From NCBI RefSeq assembly GCF_900964775.1, contig NC_041818.1, positions 8,949,332 through 9,013,331 on the forward strand: DNA of 64,000 bases, written 5' to 3'. The position numbers were made by a program, and so were the translations under genes. Positions 1-11,300 of this stretch are shown here, in pieces (positions within the stretch are counted from its first letter, which is position 1; each line of letters begins with the position of its first letter). The notes under the pieces were generated by a model, which saw only the letters and a program-made list of their open reading frames with translations, searched no databases and had not been told where the DNA came from. Origin of the DNA: Scleropages formosus (Eukaryota; Chordata; Actinopteri; Osteoglossiformes; Osteoglossidae).

Positions 1-48
1 CTTTACTCTTCCAGCAGGAAGAAAAAAGAGCTGTTCATATACATGTAT

Positions 49-102
49 CTATATATAAATATACAGTGTATACATATATATATGAATACATATATATGAA
101 TT

Positions 103-134
<32 letters not shown>
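49..134. repeat. AT-rich simple repeat with (TA)12
   Basis: AT-rich stretch of TATA/CATA steps that ends in a perfect (TA)12 run at 111-134. It is a microsatellite and no gene signal is seen in it. Confidence 0.9.
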
Positions 135-490
135 CATAAACAGTTCTCATATATTATGACTTTATCTAATATAGATACATACATACACATACGTATAAAG
201 TTATTATTGAGAGAGAAGCAATTTGGCTGTAATGGCGCTGAGCAACATATGGAAAATAGTCGGCCCGCTTGTGCCTCCGAAAGAAAGATGGTGTCAGCGA
301 GAGAGAGGTTATAATCAGTGTCCTTCGTCTGCCCGGGCAGAAGAAGCATGTACGCATATTCATACACCCCCGCAGACGAACAAACACAAACACACACACC
401 CTGCTGTATACACAAGCGGTCAAACCTCGGAAACACTGCTGAGTCTGCTGCCCCTCGGGTCTCACAGCTATTGTTGACTCTTGCTTGGGT

Positions 491-512
491 ACACACACAC
501 ACACACACACAC
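491..512. repeat. (CA)11 microsatellite
   Basis: Perfect AC dinucleotide run inside a wider CA-rich stretch (about 366-535). The surrounding 1-830 region contains long but low-complexity open frames and no recognisable protein. Confidence 0.9.
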
Positions 513-839
513 TCATACACACACAGACACCAGGACACAGTGCTATTGTTGCCATGATTATACCCACAACGCAAGGCGGGAGACCGCAAAGCCACAGAAG
601 GACGTGCACGCTGACACACACGCTCGCAAACAGCGGAGTCTGGAACGCCCGGCACCGCGGCCCAACACGCAGCCCAGCGCACGAGGCTCAGGCCCCTCCT
701 GTTGTCCCCTTGAGAGGGGGAGGCACTAAACCTGAGTGGCTCCAGTGAAAATATATAGCTGCGAAAACACATAAAATTCTTTCTCCCCTTTTCCTAAAAC
801 CTCTCGAAAGGTGGCGGCAATTTCCAAAGCTTGAAGTGT

Positions 840-1480
840 CGCGTAACCGTCTGTTGCCGCCACGGGTCGCTCACACCCTCATACGGCAGTCATACAGGTG
901 ATAGGGAGTAGAGGCATACAGAGCAAGAGAGCACGCTTCGCGTGGATGCTGCTAAATTGAGGCGGGTTTATGATCGGGGCAGTCCCGTCGCGCGGCCGCC
1001 GCAGTAAAAGCGGAGCCGCGGACACGTGTGCTGAAATGACATAGCCGCCCGCACGCAGACGAGCGCGTACGGAGCAACGCGCGCATAGCTGCGCGCGGCG
1101 ACAGAGCCACGCCAGCACTAAGTAAACAAGGCTCGGCCCCGCTGACGCCACTGCAGCAGATACCCCAGAAAGTGCGTCGATTCCTGTGGGCGGCTTCCCA
1201 GAGAAATGGAGCAAAATAACAAAGATCTGGTGAGAAGAGACGGGAAACACGTCGCTCGCCTCTCGAGCCAGCGTTGCGGGGAAGGGAGAGGGCGGCCGCC
1301 GGGCGGTCGCTGGCGGGCTGCCGACGCGCACCGAGAGACGGCCGCACCTCGGGAGGATGTGGGTTCCCAGTCCCAAACCAACCACCCTTCACCCTCCGGA
1401 GCCGTGCCGTGACCCAGCGCCACCTGTCACCGTTCCGGAAATGGGACCCTAAGCGTACACAGAGTACATGGAACCGTGGC
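840..1480. other. CpG-dense block, no gene recognised
   Basis: GC-rich sequence with many CG dinucleotides, for example around 1000-1100 and 1270-1340, unlike the AT-rich neighbours. Open frames on both strands look like by-products of GC richness and match nothing I know. It could be a CpG-island promoter of a gene whose body lies outside or is non-coding here. The stretch 1481-1767 shows nothing further. Confidence 0.4.
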
Positions 1481-1767
1481 AGGCATTTCTAACAACGCTT
1501 AACCACATTGTGCAACTGGGGCTGTGTGTCCCACCCCAGGCACCGAGGCCCCCGGTGGGGTATCCCGGAGCTTAAGCTGCTCAAGGACCCTGACGATGAG
1601 TCTTTCGCTGCTCTTCGCCAGCGTGTGAAAACCTTCGCAGCCGGCGCAGCCTTCAAACCGCGGACGACCTTAGTGGTCCGAGAACTTCGGCCGCACGGAG
1701 CGGCTCCGAGCACCAGCTCAATCCCCTCGGAAGACGTCTACTCCTGACGCCTTTCTCGAAGTGACTG

Positions 1768-1857
1768 ACATTATTTATTTACCCAGGTGGATAATTTTAC
1801 TGGAGCAATTTAGAGTGAGTACCTTGCTCAAGTGTACAGCAGCTGGGAGTGGGATTA
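1768..1857 (-). repeat. SINE family B fragment (3' part)
   Basis: The reverse strand carries the family B core: lead-in near a 'ccttgctcaag' motif, a 'ctccagtaaaatta' motif, and a tail. The same core recurs at 6068, 14394, 39330 and 63408. Only the 3' part remains. The family label is mine. Confidence 0.65.
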
Positions 1858-2360
1858 CATTTACATTTATTTATTTATCAGACAGTTTTGTCCAAAGCAA
1901 CATCCAATGAACTCTACATAGTGTTATCAGCACACACCCCTTATTCACCAAGGTGACTTATACTGCTAGATACACTACTTACACTGGGTCACTCATCCAT
2001 ACATCAGTGGAACACACTCTCTCTGTCACTCACGCTGTGAGTGAATCGGAACAGAATGTCTTTGGAGTGTGGGAGGAAACCAGAGCACCCAATGACTTAC
2101 ACTGCTAGACACACTACTTACACTGGGTCACTCATCCATACATCAGTGGAACACACACACTTTCTGTATCACTCACACACTATGGGGGAACCTCAACAGC
2201 TTCTCTCTGGACTGTGGAAGGAAACCAGAGCACCCAGAGGAAATCCACACAGACACAGGAAGAACATGCAAACTCCACACAGACTGAAGTGGGATCAAAC
2301 CCACATTCTCTCACACCACCCAGGTGCTGTGAGGCAGCAGCAGTACTCACTGTGCCACCA
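1858..2360 (-). repeat. SINE family A, composite of two copies
   Basis: The reverse strand has a tRNA-like head (box-B-like GGTTTGATCCC-type sequence near 2295), a 'tttcctcccacagtcc'-type body and the tail 'aaataaatgtaaatgt'. The 3' body segment containing the 'gggtcactcatccatacatc' motif occurs twice, near 1985 and near 2125. A second copy, or an internal duplication, is therefore merged into the first. No coding content. Confidence 0.75.
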
Positions 2361-2369
2361 TGCCCATGC

Positions 2370-2432
2370 AAACCTGAACCTTTTGGGTCCAAAGGCAGAT
2401 GCACTAACCACTACATTAGCAGTGGGGGGCAA
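2370..2432 (-). repeat. SINE family B head fragment
   Basis: Reverse-strand match to the family B 5' head: 'tagtggttagtgcatctgcc' followed by 'ggacccaaaag'. The body is missing. Confidence 0.5.
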
Positions 2433-2552
2433 CTCTCACCCCTTAGCCAGCTCACCACTACACAGCATGCCCCATGCCCTGTCCTCTCCATCACAACAGA
2501 CACCTTACATCAGCAGCAACTTTATTTAGACCCCACTGTCCTCCACCTATCC

Positions 2553-2815
2553 TAGAATCATTGGGTACAAGACTAGCGGGAAACACCCCAGACAGGATGC
2601 CAGTCTATCACAAGATAGCCACACACACACCTCTTTTAGAGGGACCCATTTACCTGAATTGTGTGAGGACACCAGAACACCCGGAGAAAACCCACAGAGA
2701 CATAGGGAGGACACGTAAACTCCACACCACCTTAGCCAGATTTGAACCGACACCCAAGCGACCCAGGCGCTGTAAGACAGCAGAGCAACCCGCTGCACCA
2801 CTGTGCTATCCACTT
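2553..2815 (-). repeat. SINE family D copy
   Basis: Read on the minus strand it begins with a 'cacagtggtgcagcgggttg' head. It continues through a box-B-like 'ggttcaaatctgg' and a 'gatagactggcatcctgtc' body. A related plus-strand copy lies at 6858-7146. This family shares its head style with family C and part of its body with family A. Confidence 0.65.
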
Positions 2816-3130
2816 TTTCCCTTCCGTTGTAACAGTACACCAGGTGCATTAGGAAACAGCTCTTACACGACACCAGTTCATCCTCCTGCGCTTCTCTGCA
2901 CGTGCTTTTCTGACTTTCATCACTCCATGAATTTATGACTTTTTTTTTCACTGGACACCGCAGTTTGTAGAGTCATCGCCTTCCACTCGAAGGTCACAGG
3001 TTTGAATCTCAACTCCCACTGCGATCACCTCCACCAAAGCACCGACCCCAGACCGCCCCATCGGAAATGACCCAAAGGTAACTGAACGGGTAACAAGAGG
3101 AAGAACAGAAAATCATGGAATAGTTTAGTG

Positions 3131-3332
3131 TACGGGGGTGCGGTGGTGCAGCGGGTTGGCCTGGGTCCTGCTTTCTGGTGGGTCTGGGGTTCGAGTCCCA
3201 CTTGGGGTGCCTTGTGATGGAGTGGCGTCCCATCCTGGGTGTTTCCCCTCCCCCTCCAGCCTTCCGCCCTGTGTTGCCAGGTAGGCTCCGGTTCCCCCGC
3301 GACCCCGCATGGGACAAGCGGTTCAGAAAATT
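3131..3332 (+). repeat. SINE family C copy
   Basis: tRNA-derived head ('ggtggtgcagcgggttggc'), box-B-like 'ggggttcgagtccc' near 3188, the body 'ccctgtgttgccaggtaggc' and the end 'gggacaagcggttcagaaaa'. The same unit recurs at 5690, 18524, 18763, 18975, 25021 and 34213. Confidence 0.85.
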
Positions 3333-3419
3333 ACATCTTTTAATAAAAAAAAATTAAATTATTGTCGCTTCAAATAAGTACAGCTTGCGTTGCGCATTGT
3401 CCTCTTCATGGGAACCTCA

Positions 3420-4110
3420 TTTAACAGCAGTTTACAGAGCGACGGCGAACACGGCGCGTCCCTGTCCCGCTCTTTCAACTAGTTGAGTTACAGCCCTGCG
3501 CTACGCGCTACGTGTTACGCGGCTGCTCCTGGACCCCTGAAGCACCCTGCAAGTTCCAAACTGTGAAAAGCCCAACTGTGTAAGGGTACAATCTGTCAAG
3601 CGTGATTCATGAAGAGAAAACAAAAATAAAGGAGGGACGCGGAGCGGCGCACGCACACACGCGCACACACACACACAGGCCGTGCTGGCACACCAAGGCG
3701 GCGTTTGGTGCTCCGCCACTCGGACTGTGTCCCTGAACCCGACGTTTGCCGGCACCTGCTGCTTTGTTTCACGTGCCCTTGCCCGAGAGGCTTGGCCGTA
3801 CCCCCCCTCCCCCGGCACTCGGCGGGTGGCAAACGGACGCTGAGCAACGAGCGCCTCGAGCAAGCGGCCAAGAGCAACGGAAGCCGAAAAGCGCCCGGCG
3901 TTAACTCCCATCGTGCTTCGTGTCCGGGAGCGCAAATCGCTCATCTCTTTGCGGGAGACGGAGCGTTTGACAGAAGCTCCACTACGGCGACGGGGCCGTG
4001 CGGTTGAGCAACGCGGTTGGGTAACAGTGAGAGTATTTCGCACCAGATGTGAACCGCACCGGAGCCTGGCGCCCGAGTTTTTTAAGTCATCGGGGTGTCA
4101 GACGAGAGGT
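3420..4110. other. CpG-dense block, no gene recognised
   Basis: CG-rich region with a CA/GC run near 3650-3680. Open frames on both strands are short and unrecognised. It may be an orphan CpG island or the promoter of an unseen gene. Confidence 0.35.
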
Positions 4111-4259
4111 TTGTTTGTGAACAAGCCATCATGAGCTGGCGTGCTGGCGTCACCCGGAGCTGCGGTGGAGGTGCGGGGGGGAGGGGGGTATCAGGTCTGT
4201 CTCATAATGATCGGACGCCACTAGCCGTGCTCCCAAGCTCTCCCGCTTCCAGTTGCGGA

Positions 4260-4780
4260 TCCCAGGGTCGCGCTGTGCGACAATGATGGACAATAAATAT
4301 CCCCCACTCAGGGTCCTGGATCCCTCGCTCTCAGGACACGTCACGGACCGCTCAGCTGCTCTCTCCCCGTCCCCCTCCGCCGCCCTGTCCTCCTGCCCTC
4401 GGCGGCCCCCGGAAAACCCCTCGAAAATTACCTTCTCACACGTTCACACCCTCGCAAGCGCGTCGGTCTCACCGGACGGTCCGACTTTGCGGAGAGCTCT
4501 CCCGCCTCCTTTGTCCCGGAGTCCCTCCTTGCTTTATCCTTCTCGCTTTCGGCCGCTGGGGCTGCGGAAAGGAGGCCCGTCGCCCTGTCCCGAGGGTGCG
4601 CGCCGCACGGTCTCTCCCCCGGCCCTCGGCTGCGTGATTCGCGGGCGCCCGCACTTAGAGCGGCGCTGCCTCGTCCCTGCCGCTCAGGCCCTGCGAGACG
4701 GAGCGGAGAGGTCCACGGCCACAGCGCGAATGCATGAGAGGGGAAGGGAGAGAGGGAAAGACGAGAAGCGGGGCGGCCCG
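4260..4780. other. CpG-dense, proline/arginine-rich open region
   Basis: GC-rich sequence with a 251-codon plus-strand frame (4253-5008) and overlapping long minus-strand frames. The predicted proteins are low-complexity (Pro, Ser, Arg) and match no family I know. Open frames on both strands are expected from the base composition. I treat it as non-coding, probably upstream or first-exon sequence of a leftward gene (see the promoter at 5105-5216). Confidence 0.3.
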
Positions 4781-5015
4781 TTCCTACCCCCCTCCGGATC
4801 CCCTGCGCCGCTCTCCTCCAACCCACCCACCACCCCCCCCAGTCCTCTTCCCTTCCACTCTGACCCCCCAGCAGGCAAATTCCTGGTCTGTGGCCCAAAT
4901 TCCAAAATTCCACATCCGTCTCCTTCGCAGGCGGAACAACGGTGCACAGATTCATGCCCCCCATGCACACCCCCCCCCGACTCTTATAACACACCTGGTT
5001 TCATTTAACCGCGCC

Positions 5016-5054
5016 ACCCCCCCAACCCCCCAACCCCCAACCCCCAACCCCCAA
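5016..5054. repeat. CCCCCAA-type short tandem repeat
   Basis: Runs of 5-7 C separated by AA, at least five runs in a row. On the minus strand these are G-runs spaced to allow a G-quadruplex. Confidence 0.85.
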
Positions 5055-5104
5055 CAGCTGGCGCACTCCACCAACACACCCCAGCTCAGCCCCTATCTCC
5101 GTAT

Positions 5105-5216
5105 CCTTACCTCCCCCTCATCCCTCTTTCTCCCTGCCTCCTTCTTTTCTGCTCTCCCTCGCCTTCGCTCGGACATGGCCGGATATTTATAGCCGGGGAG
5201 AGAGGCTTAAGGAATG
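5105..5216 (-). promoter_or_regulatory. Possible leftward TATA promoter with short first exon
   Basis: On the minus strand there is a perfect TATAAATA (5184-5191). An M-CAT/TEAD-like CATTCCTT (5209-5216) lies about 18 bp upstream of it. A good splice donor GTAAGG (complement of 5105-5110) lies where a short non-coding first exon starting near 5155-5160 would end. The ATG at 5174-5176 lies too close to the TATA box to be included in such a transcript. The target gene would be to the left and is not recognised. Confidence 0.3.
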
Positions 5217-5635
5217 TGGACAAAAATTAAAGAGGAGAGAGGCAGAGAGGGAGGGAGCAACAAGTCTTACTGGAAAACTGGTCCATTTCTTTTTTCTTTT
5301 TTTTTTTCTGTCCAGATACTTAAAGGAGGGGTCTTTACTGGCTGATACGAACTCGGATGGACTTGGAAGTGTCACGGCGGAGCCACGATGCAGGAGTCAC
5401 GCCTTTACTCCTCCGCTCTGTAATTACGCCAAAGGTAGAAATATGCGATACCTTGTCTCTGGCGCTGCGAAATGTTGTTTAAAAATATCACTTTTGCCAA
5501 AATGACACAGCGCAAACATCAAATGGGTAAGTAGGTGTCGGCTCTGATTGCGTGAATATTGTAAGGGCATCGGTGTTTCATCCTGAGAGTGTTTAATGTG
5601 ATGTACTCCAAGAAGAATCGTGTTTGTCATTTGGA

Positions 5636-5650
5636 GGGGGGGGGGGGGGG
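5636..5650. repeat. Poly(G)15 tract
   Basis: Homopolymer of 15 G, abrupt in otherwise mixed sequence. Such tracts are prone to length error in assemblies. Confidence 0.9.
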
Positions 5651-5689
5651 TGCACCAGCGTTGACACTTCGTTTTACATTATGGCTTCT

Positions 5690-5906
5690 ACACAAAAACA
5701 CACACATACACACACACTGGCTGAAACCGGTTGTCCAAAGCAAGGTCGCGGCGAACCGGAGCCTAACCCGGCAACACAGGGCACAAGGCCGGAGGGGGAG
5801 GGGACGCACCCAGGACGGGGCGCCAGTCCGTCGCAATACACCCCAAGCGGGACTCGAACCCCAGACCCGCCAGAGAACGGAACCGTGCCCGTGCCCCCCC
5901 TACACT
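5690..5906 (-). repeat. SINE family C copy
   Basis: Complete reverse-strand family C unit. Its 3' end faces left and carries a CA/TG run (5697-5720). The box-B-like element is near 5850. Confidence 0.85.
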
Positions 5907-6067
5907 AAAACATATCTGTCATATTTTACGCTCTGCTTTTCCAAACCCATAGTGCAGTCACACCAAAGTCACCACAATCTGTCTGTTCATTTCCAAAGTG
6001 CAGTCCACATCACACTTACACTATCGTTTGGTCAATACTCTACTTTTATCAATGGCCTATTAATACC

Positions 6068-6272
6068 ATATTTACATTTATTCATTTTGCTGAAGCTTTT
6101 CTCCAAAGTGACTTACAATATTATTCTACACATTTATACAGGTGGGTAATTTTACTAGAGCAATTGAGGGTCAGTACCTTGCTTAGGGGTGCTATAGCCA
6201 GAGGTAAGGATCAAACCTACAACCTTTGGGTCTAAAGGGAGCAGCTTTAACCACTACACTACAAGCTCTACT
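6068..6272 (-). repeat. SINE family B copy
   Basis: The reverse strand shows the 'tagtggttaaagctgctccc' head, the core 'acccaaaggttgtaggtttg', 'aattgctctagtaaaattac' and the L2-like tail ('ctttggagaaaagc...aaatgaataaatgtaaat'). Confidence 0.8.
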
Positions 6273-6857
6273 ACCCAGAGTAGTTTTGGGAATCAGACAC
6301 CTTCAAATTACTGTATACTATAGTATCATAACTAATTCTGAGAAGTACTTTCAACAGTTCCAGATTTCTTTTTTTAAATATGTAAATAGCATAACTGGAT
6401 CCAGTACAACAAAAAACCACTACAACGGTTCATGAAAATATAATATTCCCTTTCTTTATACAAGAGGCTTTTTGCTCAGTATAGCAGCATTTTCGCCCGT
6501 TACTCGTTTTCTTTCCACGGTGGCTTGCGTCAGACTTTCGGAAAAGACATTTTGGTGGTGAGTCTAGCTATTTTCTGGATAACTCTAGTATATAGTGTCC
6601 GTGTGCTTTACAGAGACACAGACAGTCTTTGGAATTTTATTTCTTTATATTATAGACATATCATAGACAACTGTGAGCTAAATTTTCTAAATGTCTTTGT
6701 GCAGTGAACCGTGTGGACCGCCCCAACCCTGCACTGGAGAAGCAGTTATTGAGGGTAAATGAATTAAGGATTAATAACATTATTAATAACATCAGAAGAC
6801 AAATGTAGAAATAATACCTTTTGCTATATAAATAATGAAATATGCCAGTTTTGTTGG

Positions 6858-7146
6858 ACAGCATGATGGTGCAGCAGGTAGAATTGCTGCCTCACAGCAG
6901 CCGAACTTTTGGACACAGGTTTAAATCTGGTTCAGTGAGTGTGGAGTTTAAATGTCTGTGTGGGTTTATTCCCACAGTCCAAAGACATACAGTTCAGGTG
7001 AACCGGCAACACTGAATTGTCTGTAATGTCTGAATGATTCAGGGCACATGTGGCCACTTTGTGATGGACTGGCGACCCATCCAGGGTGAACATTTCCCCC
7101 AGCCTTGTGCCCAGTGACTGTAGGATAGGCTCTGGAGTGCCTGAGT
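6858..7146 (+). repeat. SINE family D copy
   Basis: Head 'catgatggtgcagcaggtag', box-B-like 'aggtttaaatctgg', body 'tgtgatggactggcgaccca' and 'ccttgtgcccagtgactgta'. It is diverged from the minus-strand copy at 2553-2815. Confidence 0.65.
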
Positions 7147-7149
7147 GTT

Positions 7150-8377
7150 TCCATTATTTTTTTCACCTCATAGCTTTTATTTGGGTACTTTAATTAAATT
7201 TTAGGTGACTTACTGTATGTCTAGGAAGCCAATTTTTCCATAAGAAATAATGACAATTGAAATCCAACAGAATGGGAATTCACGTAATGGGATGATGTCA
7301 CAAAAGACAGCAGCTGTTAAGACAGTAATGGGTGCATTTTTTGTTTCCATTGTCTAAACTAAATTTATCACTGATCATAATAATGAGAACACCCACAATG
7401 ATTATACTGAGACACACATCCGTATTTTGGGGTATTCTCAGGTGTTCCAGCAATAGCACTGCACGTGGAAACCTTTTATTCCGAAAACTATACCTTGGTC
7501 AATGATGCAAGGCCAGAATAAGATTTCATGTCTCTTTTAAAAAAAAAAACATAAGCATTCTGCTTACAAAATCGGAATACATGTACGCTTATGTATGGAT
7601 TTAAGAAGCACCATAGCAGTTGAAGTACTTACTTAGTTAACAGAGCACTATTAAAAAAGGCATAGCCAGTACAAATGCCCAACTTATAGAGTGACGCACA
7701 TACAGATGATTTTGTTCTTTTAAGAGTTAAACATAATTCAATACATGAATGGAAAAACGAACATTTTCAGTTGAACCACAAAACAAGTGAGGGAAGAGGC
7801 TCTGAAAGCTTCATGCTAAAAAAAAACCAAAAAATAACCAGTAGTTCAAATTATACCGTGACACTTAACCACATACACAGGTATTTATGTTATTCATTTC
7901 ACTGAGTATTTAATGCATTTACCCTCTGTTGGTGAGAATATTTGGGAACTGATGCATTTAAACAGAGTCAGTATGTAGTTTCTGCACCCGGGGACACAGT
8001 CACCTCACATTCTCCATGCACACGACTGCTCACACCCCACTTAAAACACACAACGCAACAGTGCCAAACAAAATCTTTACTCTGATTAAATTACAATTTA
8101 CAGGACACAAAGAGGAATCTCTGAACTGCTAAGACATATGCAGATATTTACACAAATGCACACAACTGAAACAGAGCAGAAGAACTAGGAGAAACGAGAG
8201 GGAGAGAGGAAAGAGCACAATGAGGTGGTAACAGTTGTGGGTGGAGGGACATGGGGACAAGAGAAAAGAGAAGTTTAAAAATAAAAATAAAACCAAATCC
8301 GGGCAGATTAGGTTATCACAGGTTAAATAAATAAGCAAGGGATTTGGAAAAATGCAGGAGAGTGAACAACAGGGTAA
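7150..8377. other. Intergenic / FIBP 3' flank
   Basis: AT-rich sequence with no recognised gene or repeat family. The right-hand part probably includes the FIBP 3' UTR, but I could not fix a polyadenylation signal. Confidence 0.4.
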
Positions 8378-11300
8378 CTAGTCATGGTACATCTTCAAGA
8401 TGCAGCTTTTGATGACGCCCATGTATCTGTCCCATGTCACCTGATGCCTACACAGAGGACAGAAAAACAGAAGGAACAGTAAGTATCTGAGTACCACCAT
8501 GATGTTTTTCCATTACATTTTGAAGCCTTTTTACGGTTTTCCAAGGAAAAAAGGATTTCATAACAAAAAACTAAATCTGGAATACATTAAAAACCCATTA
8601 TTATCGTAATTAACCGAGCAATAATATGGCACAGTGATCCACAAGTACATGAAATTGCAAAGATAAATCTCTTAAGACCACTATGTAATATGTTTCAAAG
8701 TTCACAATGAGCACAAAACCAGGGTGTACAATTCATCATGTCACTGCCCACAGGTGCAAAGTATTGTGGAGGCACCAAAATAATATTAGCCCCAACAAAG
8801 AGGCAAAGATTTCTGTATGTTTTTCATCAGGGCATCCCCAACCTAGCGAAAAGTACATGGCACTTACACTGTATGTAAGGTAAGTCATTTGTGCTACTGC
8901 CTCCATGCTCTATGTAATCATTTTGAAATTCATATTGGAAGGATTAATAAATTTTTTTAATCAAAAAAATGGATTGTATTCACACTTGCCACTGATTCAT
9001 TTTGTGTGGTAAAAACTGACATCAACCACTAGAAGGTATGAAATATTACAAAGAGCTAAACTAGCACAGTGGCACAGCAAGCAGCACTGCTGTCTTACAG
9101 CATCTGGGTGGTGTGAGAGGACATGGGTTTGAGCCCTGTTCAGGCTGTGTGAAGCTTGCATGTTCTCCGGGTGCTCTGGTTACCTCCCACAGTCCAACAA
9201 CATGTTGTTCAGGTTCACCCATAGTCCCTTAGTGTGTGAGTGACAGTGAGACTGTGTTCCACTGATGTATGGATGAGTGACCCATCATAAGTAGTGTAGC
9301 TAGCAGTGTAAGTCACCTTGGTGAATAAGGTGTGTGGGCAGATAACACTACATGGAGTTTGCTGGAAGTCACTTTAGAGAAAAGTGTTTGCTAAAAAAAT
9401 GCACCACTTTTAAAATATTCAATTATATGTATTTAAAAGTTCATACAGCACAAACCTCAGAGTTGTGTGAACAGTAAAACACAGTGTGTGAAATGCACAA
9501 ATGAAAACAAGGTAAATGGGGAAAGAGTGACCTCCTTTGGCAAACACAATATAGTGCATATCCTAAAAGACCAGCTCATGATTATGAATATGGTTATTGT
9601 CACCGGGGGGGGATTGAGTAACACAGTATGCAAGCCAAACATATTTTTCAGGTAAAAGTACTGCACTGTTACTTTCAAAAAGAAAAATGCTCATCCAAAA
9701 TTTGTAGTGAAAACAGTGAAAAAGTAAAAATGCTCAAAAATGGATTGATATCAGGTAAACATGTACCAGTTCAAAAAAACTACAAACACTGAAGTCATTT
9801 TCAAAAATATGTGTACTGCTGACCTTCACGAAACTCACTAGTTTACCAGGCATTATTACTACCAGCTGATATTAATCAACAGCAATTCACATTAAATAGT
9901 TCTGCAATCAGATGTTCACTCAGAAGAGGAATCTCCAAGCAGAAATACAGAACCCAGTAACAGGCTCAACTACAACGATAAATTTGTGCAAACCTGATCC
10001 GATCCAAAACTATTAAAATTACATTAGGAGACAATCCTATTAGCATACTACAATCAAGAACATAACAGGAGTAGTAAAGACATGAGTACTGACTTGAACG
10101 TGTCGAGAATGTGTGCGGAATTGGTGTAGTGAATGAGGAAGAGCTTCATGTCTGCAGCTGTCCACCTGTCTGACCGGCAAGGTTCAATGAACTGAGAAAA
10201 AGAGAAACAAGATCACCGGTGCTGTCAATACACTGAGACCCCATAATTTACAGTATTTCTAAATTCTGTGAAGATGCAGTTCTTGAAATGCTTTCTTTCT
10301 CATCTTTTTACAGGTTTGGAAATGGACATGTTCTCTTCCTACATTTAGGTTGTTACAGGAGTGGTGAGCACTGATTGATTTGATACATCTTTCGACCGAC
10401 ATTTGAAAGGTCAGGGGATCAGCTGTTGTACTGAACGGTACACAATCTGAAATATTAATTTAACATTCAACTGTAAAAACTGATTTTACACCAAGTAAGC
10501 TGCCGCGAGTTAAAACTTTTACAAAGAAAAAAACTCAAACTGCTAAGGTATTGTTCTCAATGGCATAAGAATGGTACTTTATCAAACCGAATCTGCATGC
10601 AAACCGTGTGACTAACCTACTCGAAAAAAGAAAAATAACTGAAGGGATACTAAAAACACACCTTTTCAACAAGGTCAATGAACAGATCTCTGACATCTTT
10701 TGTGTTTGTCAGCTTTGCAGCAATGTTGATCAAGCCTCTAGAAAGGTTCTGTGAGGAAGAGAGAGGCATTGAATACTTTCAAATAAGTTATTTACTGTAC
10801 AACATCACATGCCAAAAATATTTACGCAAATCAAGGTTTGTAGACACTTAGAAGGGGAGCCAAAACTCAGGTCCATTTTCAAAGAAATCCAGCTTCATGA
10901 ATGATGTTGGATGATCCAAAGCCTGCTGTTGAGGCCAACGTTAGTGCCGAAAGATATCATGAATCCCACCTTGAAGTTGGCCTCCATCTCACTATAGACT
11001 TTTGTCTTTCCCCTGAGTGCTGTACACACTAGACTGATTGAGGAACAGTGAAGCACAAACAGAAAGAGAGAACAGACAAAAAGTCAGGCCAGGCTGATGA
11101 AACTCAAACAGAACCACACAGACACTCCAATGTGGCATCAGTATGGTTCTTAATTAAAATACCTCCGAAATGGGTCTGACTTTTTGATTTGATGTGTATC
11201 ATAAAAATTCATTTTCTATTCTACAGCGAATTTTGCACTCACTTTGTTTTTAGCTAAATAAAACTGTGATGTCTTAGCAACAGTATACAAGAGCATCCTT

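Noticed and set aside
35-772. 245-codon open frame on the minus strand
   Set aside because: It crosses TA and CA microsatellites and is rich in Cys/Val/Tyr runs from simple repeats. No protein resemblance.
4253-5008. 251-codon plus-strand frame starting MRIPGSRCATMM
   Set aside because: CpG- and C-rich DNA gives long frames on both strands. The product is low-complexity Pro/Ser/Arg without a known domain or splice support.
5111-5176. Minus-strand ATG reading MSERRRGRAEKKEAG up to a splice donor
   Set aside because: Tempting as a first coding exon, but the TATA box is only about 8 bp upstream. A start 25-30 bp from the TATA box would exclude the ATG. The purine-rich sequence explains the Arg/Lys/Glu content.
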